Below, piece after piece: positions 1 to 11,927 of a stretch of 64,000 bases of DNA. The notes beneath the pieces were generated by a model, which worked only from the letters and a program-made list of their open reading frames with translations, made no database searches and was not told the origin of the DNA. A program made the translations under genes and the position numbers. The stretch spans positions 1 to 64,000 of the forward strand of contig JAQFVV010007250.1 in NCBI GenBank assembly GCA_028023455.1. Direction: 5' to 3'. How positions within the stretch are numbered: the stretch's first letter is position 1; each line of letters opens with the position of its first letter. Origin of the DNA: Epiperipatus broadwayi (taxonomy: Eukaryota > Onychophora > Udeonychophora > Euonychophora > Peripatidae).

Positions 1-88
1 CTTAAAAAGAAAACAAGAAAATGGACAGCAAAAAATCCATGAATCAATAAATGATAACTTATGATAAACAATCCATCGCTCACCAGGT

Positions 89-113
89 ATATATATATAT
101 ATATATATATATA
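89..113. repeat. (TA)n microsatellite
   Basis: Perfect TA dinucleotide run of about 25 bp. Confidence 0.95.
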
Positions 114-204
114 TGTAAGAACTTGGAAAGAACTTAAACATAATATATTCAATCCTTGGAAATATTAGTGTAAATGCATGTATATAAAAATTATTAATGT
201 AACC

Positions 205-582
<378 letters not shown>

Positions 583-604
583 CTGAAAATGTCATCATCT
601 ATCA

Positions 605-1571
605 TATTAGACTTTATATTTTATAGACTGGATCTTTGTTTCAAGTGTGACCATGTGGCTGCAAACACATCCAGTTGAGCTAGGATGCTGTCTCTTTTTC
701 TGAACAGTTCTAGTTTTATTGAATATGTTGCTGGGTGGCGTCGAGGGTTATTAGCAAGTGCAAAAGTGCATCTGGTACACCAGTAGGCATAAAGGCTATA
801 TGTTGCTGCACGAATAGCAGGGATGTTGCCTTTTTTAAATGTATTTATTATTTCATCAATTGAAATGATAGCCTTTCTGTATGTGGTAAACATTGTATGA
901 CGTATTGTATCTAGTGCACTGCAGGAATGAAGAAAATGATCTTGTGTCTCTTCTTCTCTATGACATAGCCCACACATGGGGTATATATTTGTGTAGAATC
1001 TACGAAATCTGAGGAAATGTGTTGTGGGTAGAGCATTAAGATTAAGCTTAAGTAGAAAATCAAATAATTTTGGTTCTAATGACCATTTTCTGAATTGTTG
1101 CAGTAGTTGCCTGTTGTCTATCCCAAGAACTGATGGATGTAGATTAGGTGTCTGGTTTGGGTTTAGTATATTATAAGTGTCCCAGTATGTATACTTGTTG
1201 TCATTATTGAGTGATATTTTGTTGTATATTGGCTTGAGTTCTTCAGTCAGTGTGGATAGATATCCATATGAAGGGGGTGGTCTGTCTGTGGGTATTATAC
1301 TAATTACTCACTCCAGGTCTGGAAATCTTTTTATGGTTATTGTTATTAGATTTACTGATTTCTGTGTGTAAAAAACATTGATTGTATGGAGTCCAAGTCC
1401 ATTGCTATGTGGTGGTCTGCTCAGATTTTTTAAAGAGATTGCCACTGTCTTTCTCTTCCATATTAGTTTGTTACAGATTGATGAGATTTTGGATATGAAT
1501 GTTTTTGCAAATTTGATTATAGGTGTGTAGTAGGTAATTTTTGTAATTATAAGTTGATTAAATAGATGCAA
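605..1571 (-). pseudogene. LINE reverse-transcriptase C-terminal relic
   Basis: Remnant of the 3' part of a non-LTR retrotransposon ORF on the minus strand. The upstream piece (1571-1308) reads like the post-RT segment of LINE polymerases: a KLIWKRK motif, then a P-x(5)-GLGL motif. The downstream piece (977-621) carries a zinc knuckle C-x2-C-x8-H-x4-C starting with CGLC, typical of the C-terminus of several LINE clades, followed by about 100 residues to a stop. The two pieces are separated by frame breaks, so it is a pseudogene. Everything upstream of about 1571, including the RT catalytic domain and endonuclease, is missing, as expected for 5'-truncated copies. The clade cannot be fixed from this fragment. 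Confidence 0.7.
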
Positions 1572-1699
1572 GCATAAACTGAACTAAATAGAAGACCAAA
1601 TTTAAAAACAAGAAAGAAAGTATGCAGAATTGATAAAGACTTACATACTGAAAGTTGTTGTAATTTGTTTTGCATTTGTAACAAATTAATATAGTACTA

Positions 1700-1945
<246 letters not shown>

Positions 1946-1989
1946 AAGTTAAAATAAATAATCATTACTTTATAATAATTTTTATTAGT

Positions 1990-3360
1990 CATTTATAAGA
2001 TTAGAGATTATCCACTTAATGAATAATATTTCTGTCTTTGGTTATATATTTATGATTACACCTTCCCACAAGGTGTTAAAAGCAGATAGAAATCAGCCCT
2101 ACCTTGTGTAAGAGTGGTGTAGTGAAGATTACATTGTGGAAAAAATAATCACTATTTGTATTCTTTTTTCCACTTTCTTTATATTATAGTATATATATTT
2201 TTGTATTTTGTCAAATAAACTAGAATCATATATATTACGTAACTTACTTAAATTTCCGTGTATTTATTCTTTATATAAAAATATTTTATATAAAACAAAT
2301 TTAATGGCTTAGACAGAGAATATTTTAAAGTTTAAATGGTGGTTTGCAATCAGGCAAAGCATTATAATTGAGAAGTTTAAGTTACTTAACCATATATTTT
2401 TAAATTAACAAGAGAATAAAATTTAGAAGACGAAATTTTTAACATCGTAGGAAAAATATAAAAAATATTATAGAAATTAATTTTTTTTTTTTAGAAGGAA
2501 ACTTGCAATTTTTTTTTAAAAATAATAATTAAAATATTGATGCTTTAAATACCTAATAAGTAAATTTTATATTAAACATACTTTGGATATTTTTTAAACT
2601 AATTAATGAGACATAAATAATACAAATTTATATATAAAACTTATTTATATTTAGATGTTACTTGGATATTTTAGAAAGGATAAATGAGATATATAAATAG
2701 TTATACTTGGATAAGTAATAAATAAAGGAGTCAAAAATTAGTGAATATAAAATATTATGAGGAATGGGGAAAAAGAGTGAAAATATTACCTAAGAAGAAT
2801 GAAAAAAACAACAACAACGAAAGATTGAAATGAACATACACAAAATACCACAAATACACAGTAGAAAGTAATCTATTAATGTTATATTTATGATTACTGT
2901 AAATAAAACAATGTGCAATTAAATAACACCTGGAAAAAGATTTAGAATATAGAATGTCAAGGGATATTTGAAAATATGACATTTATATTATGAAATATAA
3001 TTACATTTTGAATTACAAGTGTCAAACTAACTCAATCGATATCTTTGACACCATTCATTTTAGATAAACATAGTAATGACTATTATTAATCATTTACTAA
3101 ACTAGAGATTATCTCTAGCACAGATATAAATTTTAAAACTCAATAAATAAAATTAAAGCTTTAGACTAAAATTTCTGAAGAAGTGAAAGATATACAGTTT
3201 AAAAATTAACAGAGGATGATAAAAAATGAGATAACATGTAGATTGAAATTAAGTTATGAAGTATATAAGCAGATAGATAGTGGTGTGATTAAATACCTGT
3301 AAGATATATACTATAAAAAATTGAATTTAATGAGTGTTTTTAAAACACATAATAGAGACC
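1990..3360. other. AT-rich DNA, no gene seen
   Basis: Only short spurious frames and homopolymer runs. No RNA gene, repeat family or motif recognised. Confidence 0.6.
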
Positions 3361-4250
3361 CCATTGAACTATATCTGCATCATTGCAATTTTTAGTGTCT
3401 ATATAAACTACTGGACCATAGATAAAAGTGTGTGGGGGGAGGGTATCCATCTTTTCTTCTATATCGTAAGCTTGTGGTTAAAAGACCTGTAGAGGTCCCT
3501 ACTATCGCATTTTTACATGCATATTATCAAGGTTATAACCTCAATAAATATTACTTTATTATATAAAGAGGTTGCCTTGACAACAGATTGAGATAGTTGA
3601 TTATTAATGATATTGTTTAAATGTTGACTGCTTCCATGCATTTACATTTGTAAACCTATCTAATCTTGAACATAGTTAACTATATTATTTAAGCAATATC
3701 TTGTTTCAATGGAATTTGAAAGTTATACCTGACTATTCATTAGTCTGTTTTCAGAACAAGTTATATTTACCTGTTTAACGAAGTTTGTTTAAACTTTTTT
3801 GAATTATTAATAATCTCATTCTCTGTAGTCAAGTTGCAGTCTTTAGTGCCTATATAAACTTATTAGATCAAAAATAAAGGTGGGATTTTATCTTCATTGT
3901 TAAAAATAGGTTGCCTTGGCAACAGATTGAGGTTGTTTTAAGTGTTGACTGCTTTCATGTATTTACATTATTCATACCTATCTAGCCTTCAGCATTATTA
4001 GCTTTATTAAATAAATAATACATAGTTTTAGTAAAATTTAAAAGTTATAATTGTCTATTTGTTACTCTAATTTCAGAATAGGTTGTATTTGCCTGTTTAA
4101 TGAGGTTTATTTAAACTTTTTTCAATTAATAATCTCACTCTCTTTAGTCAATTTGAAATTTCTACTGTTTTTATAAACATACTGGACTATAGATAAATGT
4201 AGGGAGTATCAACCTTTTTTCTTTATTGTAAAAAGTGTTTGCCTATGTGT
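3360..4250. repeat. Degenerate direct repeats of family N type
   Basis: Three diverged direct copies of a segment containing a TATATAAAC-like core followed by a GTTGCCTTG-type motif recur at about 3393, 3845 and 4157. Basic spacing is about 310-360 bp; the first interval is longer because a solo family M arm (3465-3554) is inserted. The GTTGCCTTGACAACAG and GTGTTGACTGC segments at about 3570-3640 and 3908-3950 match the arms of family N at 36 kb. Confidence 0.65.
3465..3554 (+). repeat. Solo arm of foldback family M
   Basis: About 90 bp closely match one arm of the palindrome at 40519-40705, including the CCTGTAGAGGTCCCTACTAT block. No second arm is present, so this is a half element. Confidence 0.85.
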
Positions 4251-4735
4251 TTGAAAAGGAAGGTTTTTAATAAATGTTTTTTACCAGTTTTTACTTATGG
4301 ATCTGAGACTTGGACACTTAATAGATGAGCAATACAGAGACTTCAGACCACTCAAAGAGGTATGTAGGGATGCATGTTGGGACTACTCAAAGAAGTATGT
4401 AGGGATGCATGTTGGGAGTAACAAGAAGAGATCGAAAATATAATATATGGATAAGAGAACAAACAGGGGTTACTGACTTCATTGAAAAAATTAAAAGACT
4501 AAAATGGAGTTGGCTGGACATATTGTTAGAAGAGATGATAATAGATGGACAATTGAAATCTTAAACTGGATTCTAAGAGATTGTAAAAGACCCAGAAAGA
4601 AACAATATGTGAGATGGATGGATGAAATACGAAAGTGTGCAGAGGTGATGTGGAGAAGGGAAGCTAAAGATCAGAGAAGGTGGATTAAGCTTGGAGAGAC
4701 CTTCATCCTGCAGTGGTGTTGATGATGATGATTTT
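4237..4735 (+). pseudogene. RTE-like LINE, 3' end of ORF
   Basis: 5'-truncated, frameshifted end of a LINE polymerase ORF. After a YGSETWTLN-like motif and frame breaks, the last 72 codons (4504-4722) are open. They match the common C-terminal tail of RTE-like endonuclease/reverse transcriptases: L-A-G-H-I-x-R-R-D-D-N-R-W, a basic R-P-R-K segment, V-R-W-M-D-E-I-R, then W-x(4)-E-x-F near the stop. The stop is followed by a short (GAT)n tail, as in the other three copies in this window. A 37-bp tandem duplication lies near 4350-4420. Not functional. Confidence 0.75.
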
Positions 4736-4739
4736 ATAT

Positions 4740-5520
4740 GTATAATGAGTGCGTATTGTATATAAAGCAGTATATCGTATATAACGCAATACAGGACACT
4801 ATTTATATTTATTATTCAATATTTGTATATATATATTTAAAAAATATTGAATTATTTAAAAAATGTTATTAAATTCTATTTAAGTTGCTTTAAAAATACC
4901 AAATCCAAAAAGTTAAAAATACTCTTTTATATTCATTGTGTATTACTAAAAAAAATATTATTTGTTTATTTGAATGTAAACAATTACCATAAAAAAACTC
5001 AAACACACACACAAAAAAGAAACAAATAAAAAGGTTAATCTAAAGAAACTGCTTCAAAGAATAAACATTAAACAAAATTCTATCATTTGAACAAAAAAAA
5101 AAAAAGAAAAAGAAAAACAATTGGCATACAAAAGCTACAATTTTTTTCCAGTTAGAAAAACATAAAAATAGATTATAGCATAGCAGTTAAGACATACGTC
5201 TTTTATAACTATAGCTTAGGATTTAAATGCAGATCAGTTGAATGAAAAAAAGTTCCGGTCATAAACAGGAAAAATAGTCCATAATCAATCCTTCTAATGA
5301 TGTAATAGTGGTTAATGAAAGAATCTAAGCATAGAATAAAGGTACTAGATTAATCTAGGCTATCAGACGAATATCCAAAAGCTGATTATAGCAGAAAATA
5401 TGGTGGTAATATGATGTTATTATCAATATTATTAAGAAGATGAAAATGGAATCAATGGTTAACTTTATTTTTAAATTAATATAAACTAAATGTAAGACTG
5501 TTTTCTTGAAGGTTTGTGAT
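4740..5520. other. AT-rich DNA, no gene seen
   Basis: Low-complexity A/T-rich sequence with A-rich and CA-rich patches. No supported feature. Confidence 0.55.
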
Positions 5521-5522
5521 GA

Positions 5523-6305
5523 TGGTATTCTAGTTGTATTTTTATATTGGACTATTTCTGTCATCTAATATGAGTAGTGAATGTTTTTAGAAAAATTTAA
5601 CTTTATTTAAATATTCCAAATACATTCAACTATTAATAAATAGCACACAGGCTAGTATGTGCACAAGGTTTCATGAGGTATTATTCTCCCCTCTTCTTCA
5701 GGTGTTGCTACCTGTCCAGTATCAGTACTAGCATGGGAATTGAACCTGGACTCTTAGCTTCTTGAGTAATAATAACACACAGGTTAGTATATGCATAATG
5801 TTTCAAGAGGTATTATTCTTCCTCTTATTCAGATGCCGGGAGTCTGACCAGTGACAGTATTAGCATGAGATTTGAACCTGGACCTTCAGATTCTTGAGCA
5901 TTGAATTTTAAGGTAACGCTCTAACCAACTGATCCATTCTGCCAAAGGCAACAGTTAGTAGAAATCTCACATACTTATTTATGAGGTTTCTCCTGATTTC
6001 TCCACTTTTTCCTAAGAGCAAAGTTGATTAGTGGTTTCTATACATTATGTACAGTGACACTAGATTGGCTTATGGGATTTTTGCTATTGTCATGTGAGCA
6101 GTTTCTTTAAATTTTCTTCTTTGTTCCTTTTCTTCTCTATCCAATATTTTTGTATTGTCCCAATTGAACATATACTAACCTGTTTAATGTGCTATTAGTA
6201 ACAGTTGAATGTATTTGGAATATTAAAATAAAGTTAAATTTTTCTAAAGACATTCAATACTCATATTAGATGATGGAAATAGTCCAATATAAAAATACAA
6301 CTAAA
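5523..6305. repeat. Family B inverted dimer (tRNA-like arms, partly deleted)
   Basis: The left arm (minus sense) runs from a TTAGATGA/ATTCAATA-type end through a partial internal duplication to a tRNA-like head at 5868-5945. That head has an A-box-like GCTCTAACCAACTGA complement and a B-box-like GGTTCAAAT complement. The right arm (6185-6303) repeats the outer end in the plus orientation but lacks the tRNA-like head. A better preserved copy of the same arrangement is at 45885-46762. Confidence 0.75.
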
Positions 6306-6547
6306 TGTAATGATATAAAATAACAATTTGGGACTATTTTATAATTTTTATTTTAGGTGGTAGTACATCATAATATAATAAGCCTGCATTACTTGTTAAG
6401 AAATGGATATACTATTAATTAATGGATGAAGACATTTGAATAATAGTAATATACCAAAATATAGTATTCAGTATATTCTTCCTCTGTAGATATAACCTCT
6501 TCAATACTTTTAAATTATGTTGCCTCAACTAATCTAAATTGTTAATA

Positions 6548-6790
6548 TGATAGCAAACTCTCCATACAGTATCACCACTCAGTGCGCTCAAGAGTAATCA
6601 ATAGATGCAAGAAGGTTTGTGCATAAAATCCCTATCTAATGCCTAATCCAATATCGCCAGACTAGTTTCTCACTTGTGGCTTTCATCAGAAAAGAGACTT
6701 GGATCTGAGAGCACTATTGCATGAAGAGTTACTATATTAGCAATTTATGTAAGCATAGGAAACGGTGATCATGTGATGTTATAGTGGTGC
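6548..6790 (-). repeat. Family R fragment
   Basis: Diverged copy of the ribozyme-bearing family R, ribozyme sense on the minus strand. The CTGATGA and GAAAC blocks remain, but stem I next to the core no longer pairs. Confidence 0.75.
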
Positions 6791-7116
6791 CTGACCATTG
6801 CGACAGTAATAATTTTTAAAAAAATTTTAAGTATATTCTTTTTGCACAAATTAATTTTTCATTATTTATAAAAGATGTTATTATAAACCAAGCTGAGAAA
6901 AAAATAAATGTCAAAAAGTGATTCCTTATAGATAATAGGGTTTAATGTTTTACTTTTTCAATGCCTTTTAATTCTCCAAATTAAGAAAAATCTCTGAACT
7001 TCCCCTTAGTATAATTATATGCTTTTTTACAACATTACATTTTTAAATTTATATTTTATAAATTTTATTAACATTTTTTAATTTAAAAAAATTAAAAAAG
7101 TCAAGCATTTATTTAT

Positions 7117-7205
7117 TGAAATAACACACGTTATTTCGTCATTATGACCTAATTATTTTTGGAGTTATTTCGTCATTATGACCTAATTATTTTTGGAGTT
7201 AAATT
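7117..7205. repeat. 36-bp tandem duplication
   Basis: A TTATTTCGTCATTATGACC-containing unit is repeated twice in direct orientation, essentially identical. Confidence 0.9.
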
Positions 7206-7410
7206 ATACACATCTATGTACAGGTACTTTGTTGAGACTTCATCCTGAATAGTTTAATAACAAAAACATCATATGATCACCATTTTCTATACTTCTACAA
7301 GCCATTAAAACAAAAGCAAACTTTCCATACAGTAGTCCCATCCAGGGCAATCCACAGTAATCAATGGATATAAGAATGTTTGTGCATAAAATCCTATCTA
7401 GTGTCTACTT

Positions 7411-7469
7411 ATCCAATATTCCCAGACCAGTTTCTAGCTTGTGGCTTTCATCAGTGAGGAGCCTTGGAT
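7411..7469 (-). ncRNA. Predicted hammerhead ribozyme (family R)
   Basis: Read on the minus strand: AUCCAA, internal loop GGC, UCCUCA, CUGAUGA, stem II AGC-CACAA-GCU with flanking A residues, GAAA, ACUGGU, a C at the cleavage position, UGGGAA, internal loop, UUGG. All invariant core bases are present. Stem I pairs except for one A-C mismatch. Stem III is a self-complementary ACUGGU-type segment, so a dimeric fold like that of some satellite hammerheads is likely. The fold is inferred by eye. Confidence 0.6.
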
Positions 7470-8165
7470 CTGAGAACACTGCACCAAAATCTTAGGATCT
7501 AAAGCATCCCTCCAGCAGTAATCGTGTACCTATTTAGTTGTTTATAAATCTATGAGCCCAAGATAAAAACACAATAATGTTTTCAATCCAAGCTCAATCT
7601 GAACCAAGATCAGTATTTACCCAGTTTGGTATCTTTGGTTCTTTAATTGCAAGTCATCACAATCCTGTGGGCAGGATTGGTATTAAACCACTAAACATCA
7701 TACGATCACCATTTCCTATGCTTACACAAGCTATCAAAACAGTAGTAAACCCTTGATAAGCTATAAACTAATCTGGATATATTGAATGAGTAGGCACTAG
7801 ATAGGGATTTTATATACAAGTCTTCTTGAAACCATTGATTACTATAGCTTGCATTGGGTGGAACTGCTATATGGAGACGTTGCTACTATTTAAACAGTTT
7901 GTGTAAGCATAGAAATAGTAATCATATAATGTTTAGTTGTTTAATATCAATCCTACCCATGCAATTAGGGTCACTATGGTTATTAAATAACCAAAGGTAT
8001 CAAAATGTATAGATAATGAAATGGGTTCAGATCTATATGACTAAGCTTGGATTGAAAATGTTATTGTTTTTATTTTGGACTCATTGTTTATAGTTAACTA
8101 AAAAGGTAAAAGGTGGCTGCTAGCAGGTTGCATTAAATCCTAAGACCTAGATACAGTGCTCTCAG

Positions 8166-8224
8166 ATCCAAGGATTCTCACTGATGAGAACCACAAGTTA
8201 AAAACTAGTCTGGGGATATTAGAT
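8166..8224 (+). ncRNA. Degraded hammerhead-like core (family R)
   Basis: CTGATGA is intact and stem I pairs fully using G-U wobbles. Stem II is AAC-CACAA-GUU, a paired change from AGC/GCU. The GAAA box is AAAA, which should abolish activity. It serves as covariation evidence. Confidence 0.55.
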
Positions 8225-8284
8225 GAGTAAGCACTAGATAAGGATTTTATACACAAACCTTCTTGTATCCATTGATTACTAAGA

Positions 8285-8505
8285 TTTGTGCTGGGTTTTA
8301 TGCTGGGTTTGGAAAAAGATAAGGGGGATTTAAATATAAAGGCTATAGAGTTGTCAAATATTATGTTGTGGAAATGGAATGGAGCAGAATATGGGAAAAA
8401 TTAGACTGGGGAATGTAAAATTAAGTAGCTAACAAGTTTTTCTTGGTATAATTGCTGAGATATTCTTGACTTCTTTTAAGGAGTAGCTACAGTACATCAC
8501 ATCAC
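8285..8505 (+). repeat. Family G repeat, copy 1
   Basis: About 215 bp recur in reverse orientation at 24093-24315. Both copies end in a (CATCA)n or TGATG pentamer run. Class not recognised. Confidence 0.8.
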
Positions 8506-8737
8506 ATCACATAACTGTTTTAATAATGAGATGGCATGATTTCAAAATTAAAGATTTATGAATTAATTCTCAACTGAAATAAATTTAAACAATACAGAAA
8601 AAATATTACATTTACCAGTTATAGATTATGATTCTACCAACTGACCATAAATTGAAAAAATACTGCAATTTTTAAATTCTTTAATGACAAGAATGCTAAC
8701 ACTATATTTAACATTATAACATAAAAGAATGCATTAT

Positions 8738-8838
8738 GTCAAGTGTTGGTGGCCAAGTGGTCAGCACAGCCGCCTTACAAGCAGTTGTCCCGGGTTTGCG
8801 GGTTCGCTTCCCGGCCGATGCTTTGACACATGAAAAAA
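8738..8838 (+). mobile_element. tRNA-derived SINE, family A
   Basis: Short SINE with a Leu/Ser-type tRNA-like D arm (GGTGGCCAAGTGGTCAG), a B box (GGGTTCGCTTCCC) and an acceptor-like pair GTGTTGG/CCGATGC, then TTTGACACATG and an A-rich tail. It is flanked by a 10-bp direct repeat AATGCATTAT (8728-8737 and 8839-8848), which is consistent with retrotransposition. Confidence 0.85.
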
Positions 8839-8849
8839 AATGCATTATA

Positions 8850-9990
8850 CTAGCAACTAATCGATATTATAATCATAAAAATATTTCTTAAAAAATCATC
8901 CCCAATTTTTTTTATCATGGGGAGGGAGGCATTTTACAAACAATGTATATGTTTCGCATTTCCCCTTGGTCATCTATGACTTATAAAAAATAGATCAAAA
9001 AAAGATATGCTCATAATTTCCACCAATAGTAATTGCAATTTTCATATTATCACATACATGCCTGATAATAACATAAAATAATTTCAGAAGACATTAATTA
9101 GTGATTTTTTAATATATTTACTTGGCAGCAAATCTAATGTCTATTCTCGATTTTTAAAATCACAACAAAATATTTTTTTATCTCATCTATATTTATAAAT
9201 AATCAGAATAATAGTAATTAATTGTGCATCCAGCGAAATGTTTTAGGATCTAATACATCTTTATTGTATTCTAGGACGACCTTTGGAATCCTTCATTTTT
9301 ATGATTACAAAAGGCTGTTATTTTATTGAAAGTCATACAGGTTGTTTTTATCATTGACTAAAATATTCCATTTAGCCAAAATATTAGCATTACTTTTAAA
9401 CACACCAATATACTATATATTTAAATAGGCAGAAATTTCCCGTTTAATTTTAATTAGAAAAACCACAGGCAGATGATAACACAATAACCAATAAAAATAG
9501 CAAACTGTTATAACGTTTTTATATTCAAAAGCGAATTTTCTTTTAATTGCTATTTAAATATAGAATCATATAAAATGTTGTATGCGGGCTTATTATACAA
9601 TGATGTATTTTCACTTAAAAATATTTCATCAAAAGATTACATTTATTGAAGCTTTAATTCATCAAACATTTTAAAGTTTTCTTATTCCTATTAATTACAA
9701 AATTCATTAATTTTTCTTTCTACCAAGAAGATATTTCCTTTATTCAACTTAGTAATGTAACTAACTGTTGTCAGAAAAAAAATTACAAGACTTTTTTTCT
9801 TTTAAGGACTACAAAAACAATTTTTTTAAAAAAAGATTGTTGTGCATTAATGGCATGATAGTAAAAGTTCAATAAAAAATGAACATCAAATTTTATACTA
9901 ATAAGCTTAGGGAAAAAACATAGTATTTAATTTTTTTGAGTTCATCATATTCAAAATCTGATTTAGTATCAAAATCATTACTATTTCAAT
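8850..9990. other. AT-rich DNA, no gene seen
   Basis: No supported gene, RNA or repeat family. Confidence 0.55.
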
Positions 9991-9997
9991 AGTCACA

Positions 9998-10370
9998 TGT
10001 TCACCATTCTTTATGCTTAAACAAGCTGTTTACACAGAGGCAAAACTCTCCATACAATAGTGCCACTCAGTGCAAGCCAGAGTAATCAATGGATGCAGGT
10101 AGGTTTATGCATAAAAATTCCTATTTAGAGCCTACTCATTCAGTATCCCCAGACTAGCTTCTAAAAGTGGCTGATGGAGGGTTGCATTATATTTTAAGAT
10201 CTAGGTGCAGTGCTCTCAGATCCAAGGCTCTTCACTGATGAAAGCCACAAGCTAGAAACTAGTCTGGAGATATTGAATGAATAGGCACTAGATAGGGATT
10301 TTATGCACAAATCTTTCTGCATCCATTGATTACTCTGTTTTGCACTGAGTGGCACTACTGTTTGCCTATG
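9998..10370. repeat. Family R inverted dimer, deleted centre
   Basis: A minus-sense arm from about 10000-10170 meets a plus-sense arm from about 10165-10370. Outer ends share the ACTCAGTGCAAG and GATTACTCTG-type motifs in opposite orientation. The left arm has lost its ribozyme core; the right arm keeps it. Confidence 0.8.
10220..10278 (+). ncRNA. Predicted hammerhead ribozyme (family R, intact core)
   Basis: CTGATGA (10235-10241), stem II AGC-CACAA-GCU, GAAA (10255-10258), ACTAGT, cleavage-site C at 10264. Proximal stem I is UCUUCA/UGGAGA, whereas most copies have UCCUCA/UGGGGA: a C-to-U on one strand matched by a G-to-A on the other, so pairing is kept. Distal stem I is AUCCAA/UUGAAU with one mismatch. 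This is the best preserved family R core in the window. Confidence 0.65.
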
Positions 10371-10725
10371 TGTATTTTAATAGCCATTATGACTAGTTTC
10401 AGCAATTAGTGATTCACCCAAAATATGGTCTTCTGGATTTTTATAATTTCATTCCAATAATGCTTTCATAAATTCTTTAATTTCAAATTTATTCTGAATT
10501 TCTTTAGTTTCTGAAAGAGGTTCTATAATGATGCCTTTATCAATATCTGGCAAACAGTCTCTATATTGCTTTAAAAATGTTTATAGTAGTCAATTATGTA
10601 TGAATCTATTATGGAAAATTTACTAGCAACAGATAATTTAAGTTTTCAGAATCAAAACCATTGTTTGACTTAGTCGATGTTTACTATTTCTACCAACATA
10701 AACATTAAGTTTTCTATAAAAAAAG

Positions 10726-10922
10726 GTACTAGTCCTGTGACACTTTGGCTTTTTTCACCGATCTTAATGATCATCAATGATGAATTAAGATTGGTGGAAA
10801 AAGTCGAAGTGTCACAGGACTAGTACGATGAATAATTAAGATCGGCATATACGACATTTCGGGCACATCATCAATGATGAATTAAGATCGGCAGAAAAGT
10901 CTAAGTGTCACAGGACTAGTAC
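10726..10922. repeat. Foldback repeat Q with an extra arm
   Basis: An inverted repeat of about 45-bp arms is bounded by GTACTAGTCCTGTGACACTT and its complement (10726-10826). A third arm copy in the right-arm orientation follows at 10869-10922. Arms differ by a few substitutions. Looks like a MITE-type foldback; no transposase is seen. Confidence 0.85.
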
Positions 10923-11319
10923 ATAAGTACAAAAAAATGACCTTTTGATGACATAGGCATAACAACTCTCTTCAGGACAAAACTATTTTAAAATTTTATA
11001 ATCCCTCAACAGCATAATTCCTATTTTCAGGTTTTATTGATCCACTTTACTCAAAATGTAATCCACTTTTTCTATTCCATAGTTTGAATTCTCTACATAA
11101 TGATATTAGTTTTTTCTCTCATTCATCTTCACATATGTAATCTCTTTCTAGGTCATCATTCTCTTAAAAAAATCTCATTATGACTTCAATTATCTACCTG
11201 TCATCATTTCTTCTTGAAACATCTGTCCATCCCCATATCAGTTTCTTATTTTTTTAGATGATTTAACTGATCCCTGTTTGTTTACCCACCCATTTTTTTT
11301 TCTAAAAAGGAGGAAGGGG

Positions 11320-11445
11320 CATATGGCATTATTGCCTGGGAGTTCACGAGAAGATTAAGTGCCAGACCTGTGAGTGCGAGAATCAACCCAGGGATCTCCC
11401 AATCCCAATTTGAATGCTCTACTAACTACTTCAAACCATGAAGGG
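11320..11445 (-). mobile_element. Possible tRNA-derived SINE, family D
   Basis: The minus strand shows an A-box-like AGTTAGTAGAGCATTC and a B-box-like CTGGGTTGATTCTCGC about 30 bp apart, as in a tRNA head. Single copy in the window, so family status is inferred. Confidence 0.45.
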
Positions 11446-11459
11446 TATTTTCTCCTAAT

Positions 11460-11925
11460 ATATATCTTTCCATACTTCACTGTGTGATATTTAATCTCTG
11501 CATTGCTTTTCAATTAAGTGTACAAATAAGTTATATATAATAATTCAATCATCTTACAAATTGTTTTTAACTAAATAAAATATTCAACTCATAATTCTAC
11601 TCATCATTCTATCCATAATATTTAAATATGGAAAAAGTTTTAAATTTGGAAATGTTTAGAAAAGCTAGTATATTTTTATTAAAAATACTCCTTTTATATA
11701 ACAAATAATTTAGCCAAAATAAGATATTAATGAAATTATTGGAAATAAAAATACACATAATATTAAAAGATGGCTTAATAATTCTTCCAGATAGTTATTT
11801 TTTTTAATTTAATACTTTCACATATTCAGGGACGAGAAAAATAGCTTTCTGTCCAATTGTAAACAATTAATGACGTAGGTGATTTAGTTCAACCTATGAT
11901 AATAATTTCAGTACTTAGTTAACAC
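11460..11925. other. AT-rich DNA, no gene seen
   Basis: No supported feature. Confidence 0.55.
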
Positions 11926-11927
11926 AA

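Larger units (their letters stand above)
7255..8300. repeat. Family R inverted multimer
   Basis: A minus-sense unit (about 7255-7700) is followed by plus-sense sequence (about 7740-8300), giving a head-to-head arrangement with arms diverged by many substitutions. Ribozyme cores lie at 7411-7469 (minus) and 8166-8224 (plus). No protein is encoded. Confidence 0.8.

Noticed and set aside
8738-8838. Could be a genuine tRNA gene
   Set aside because: Several diverged copies, A-rich tails and target duplications show a SINE; cloverleaf features are incomplete.
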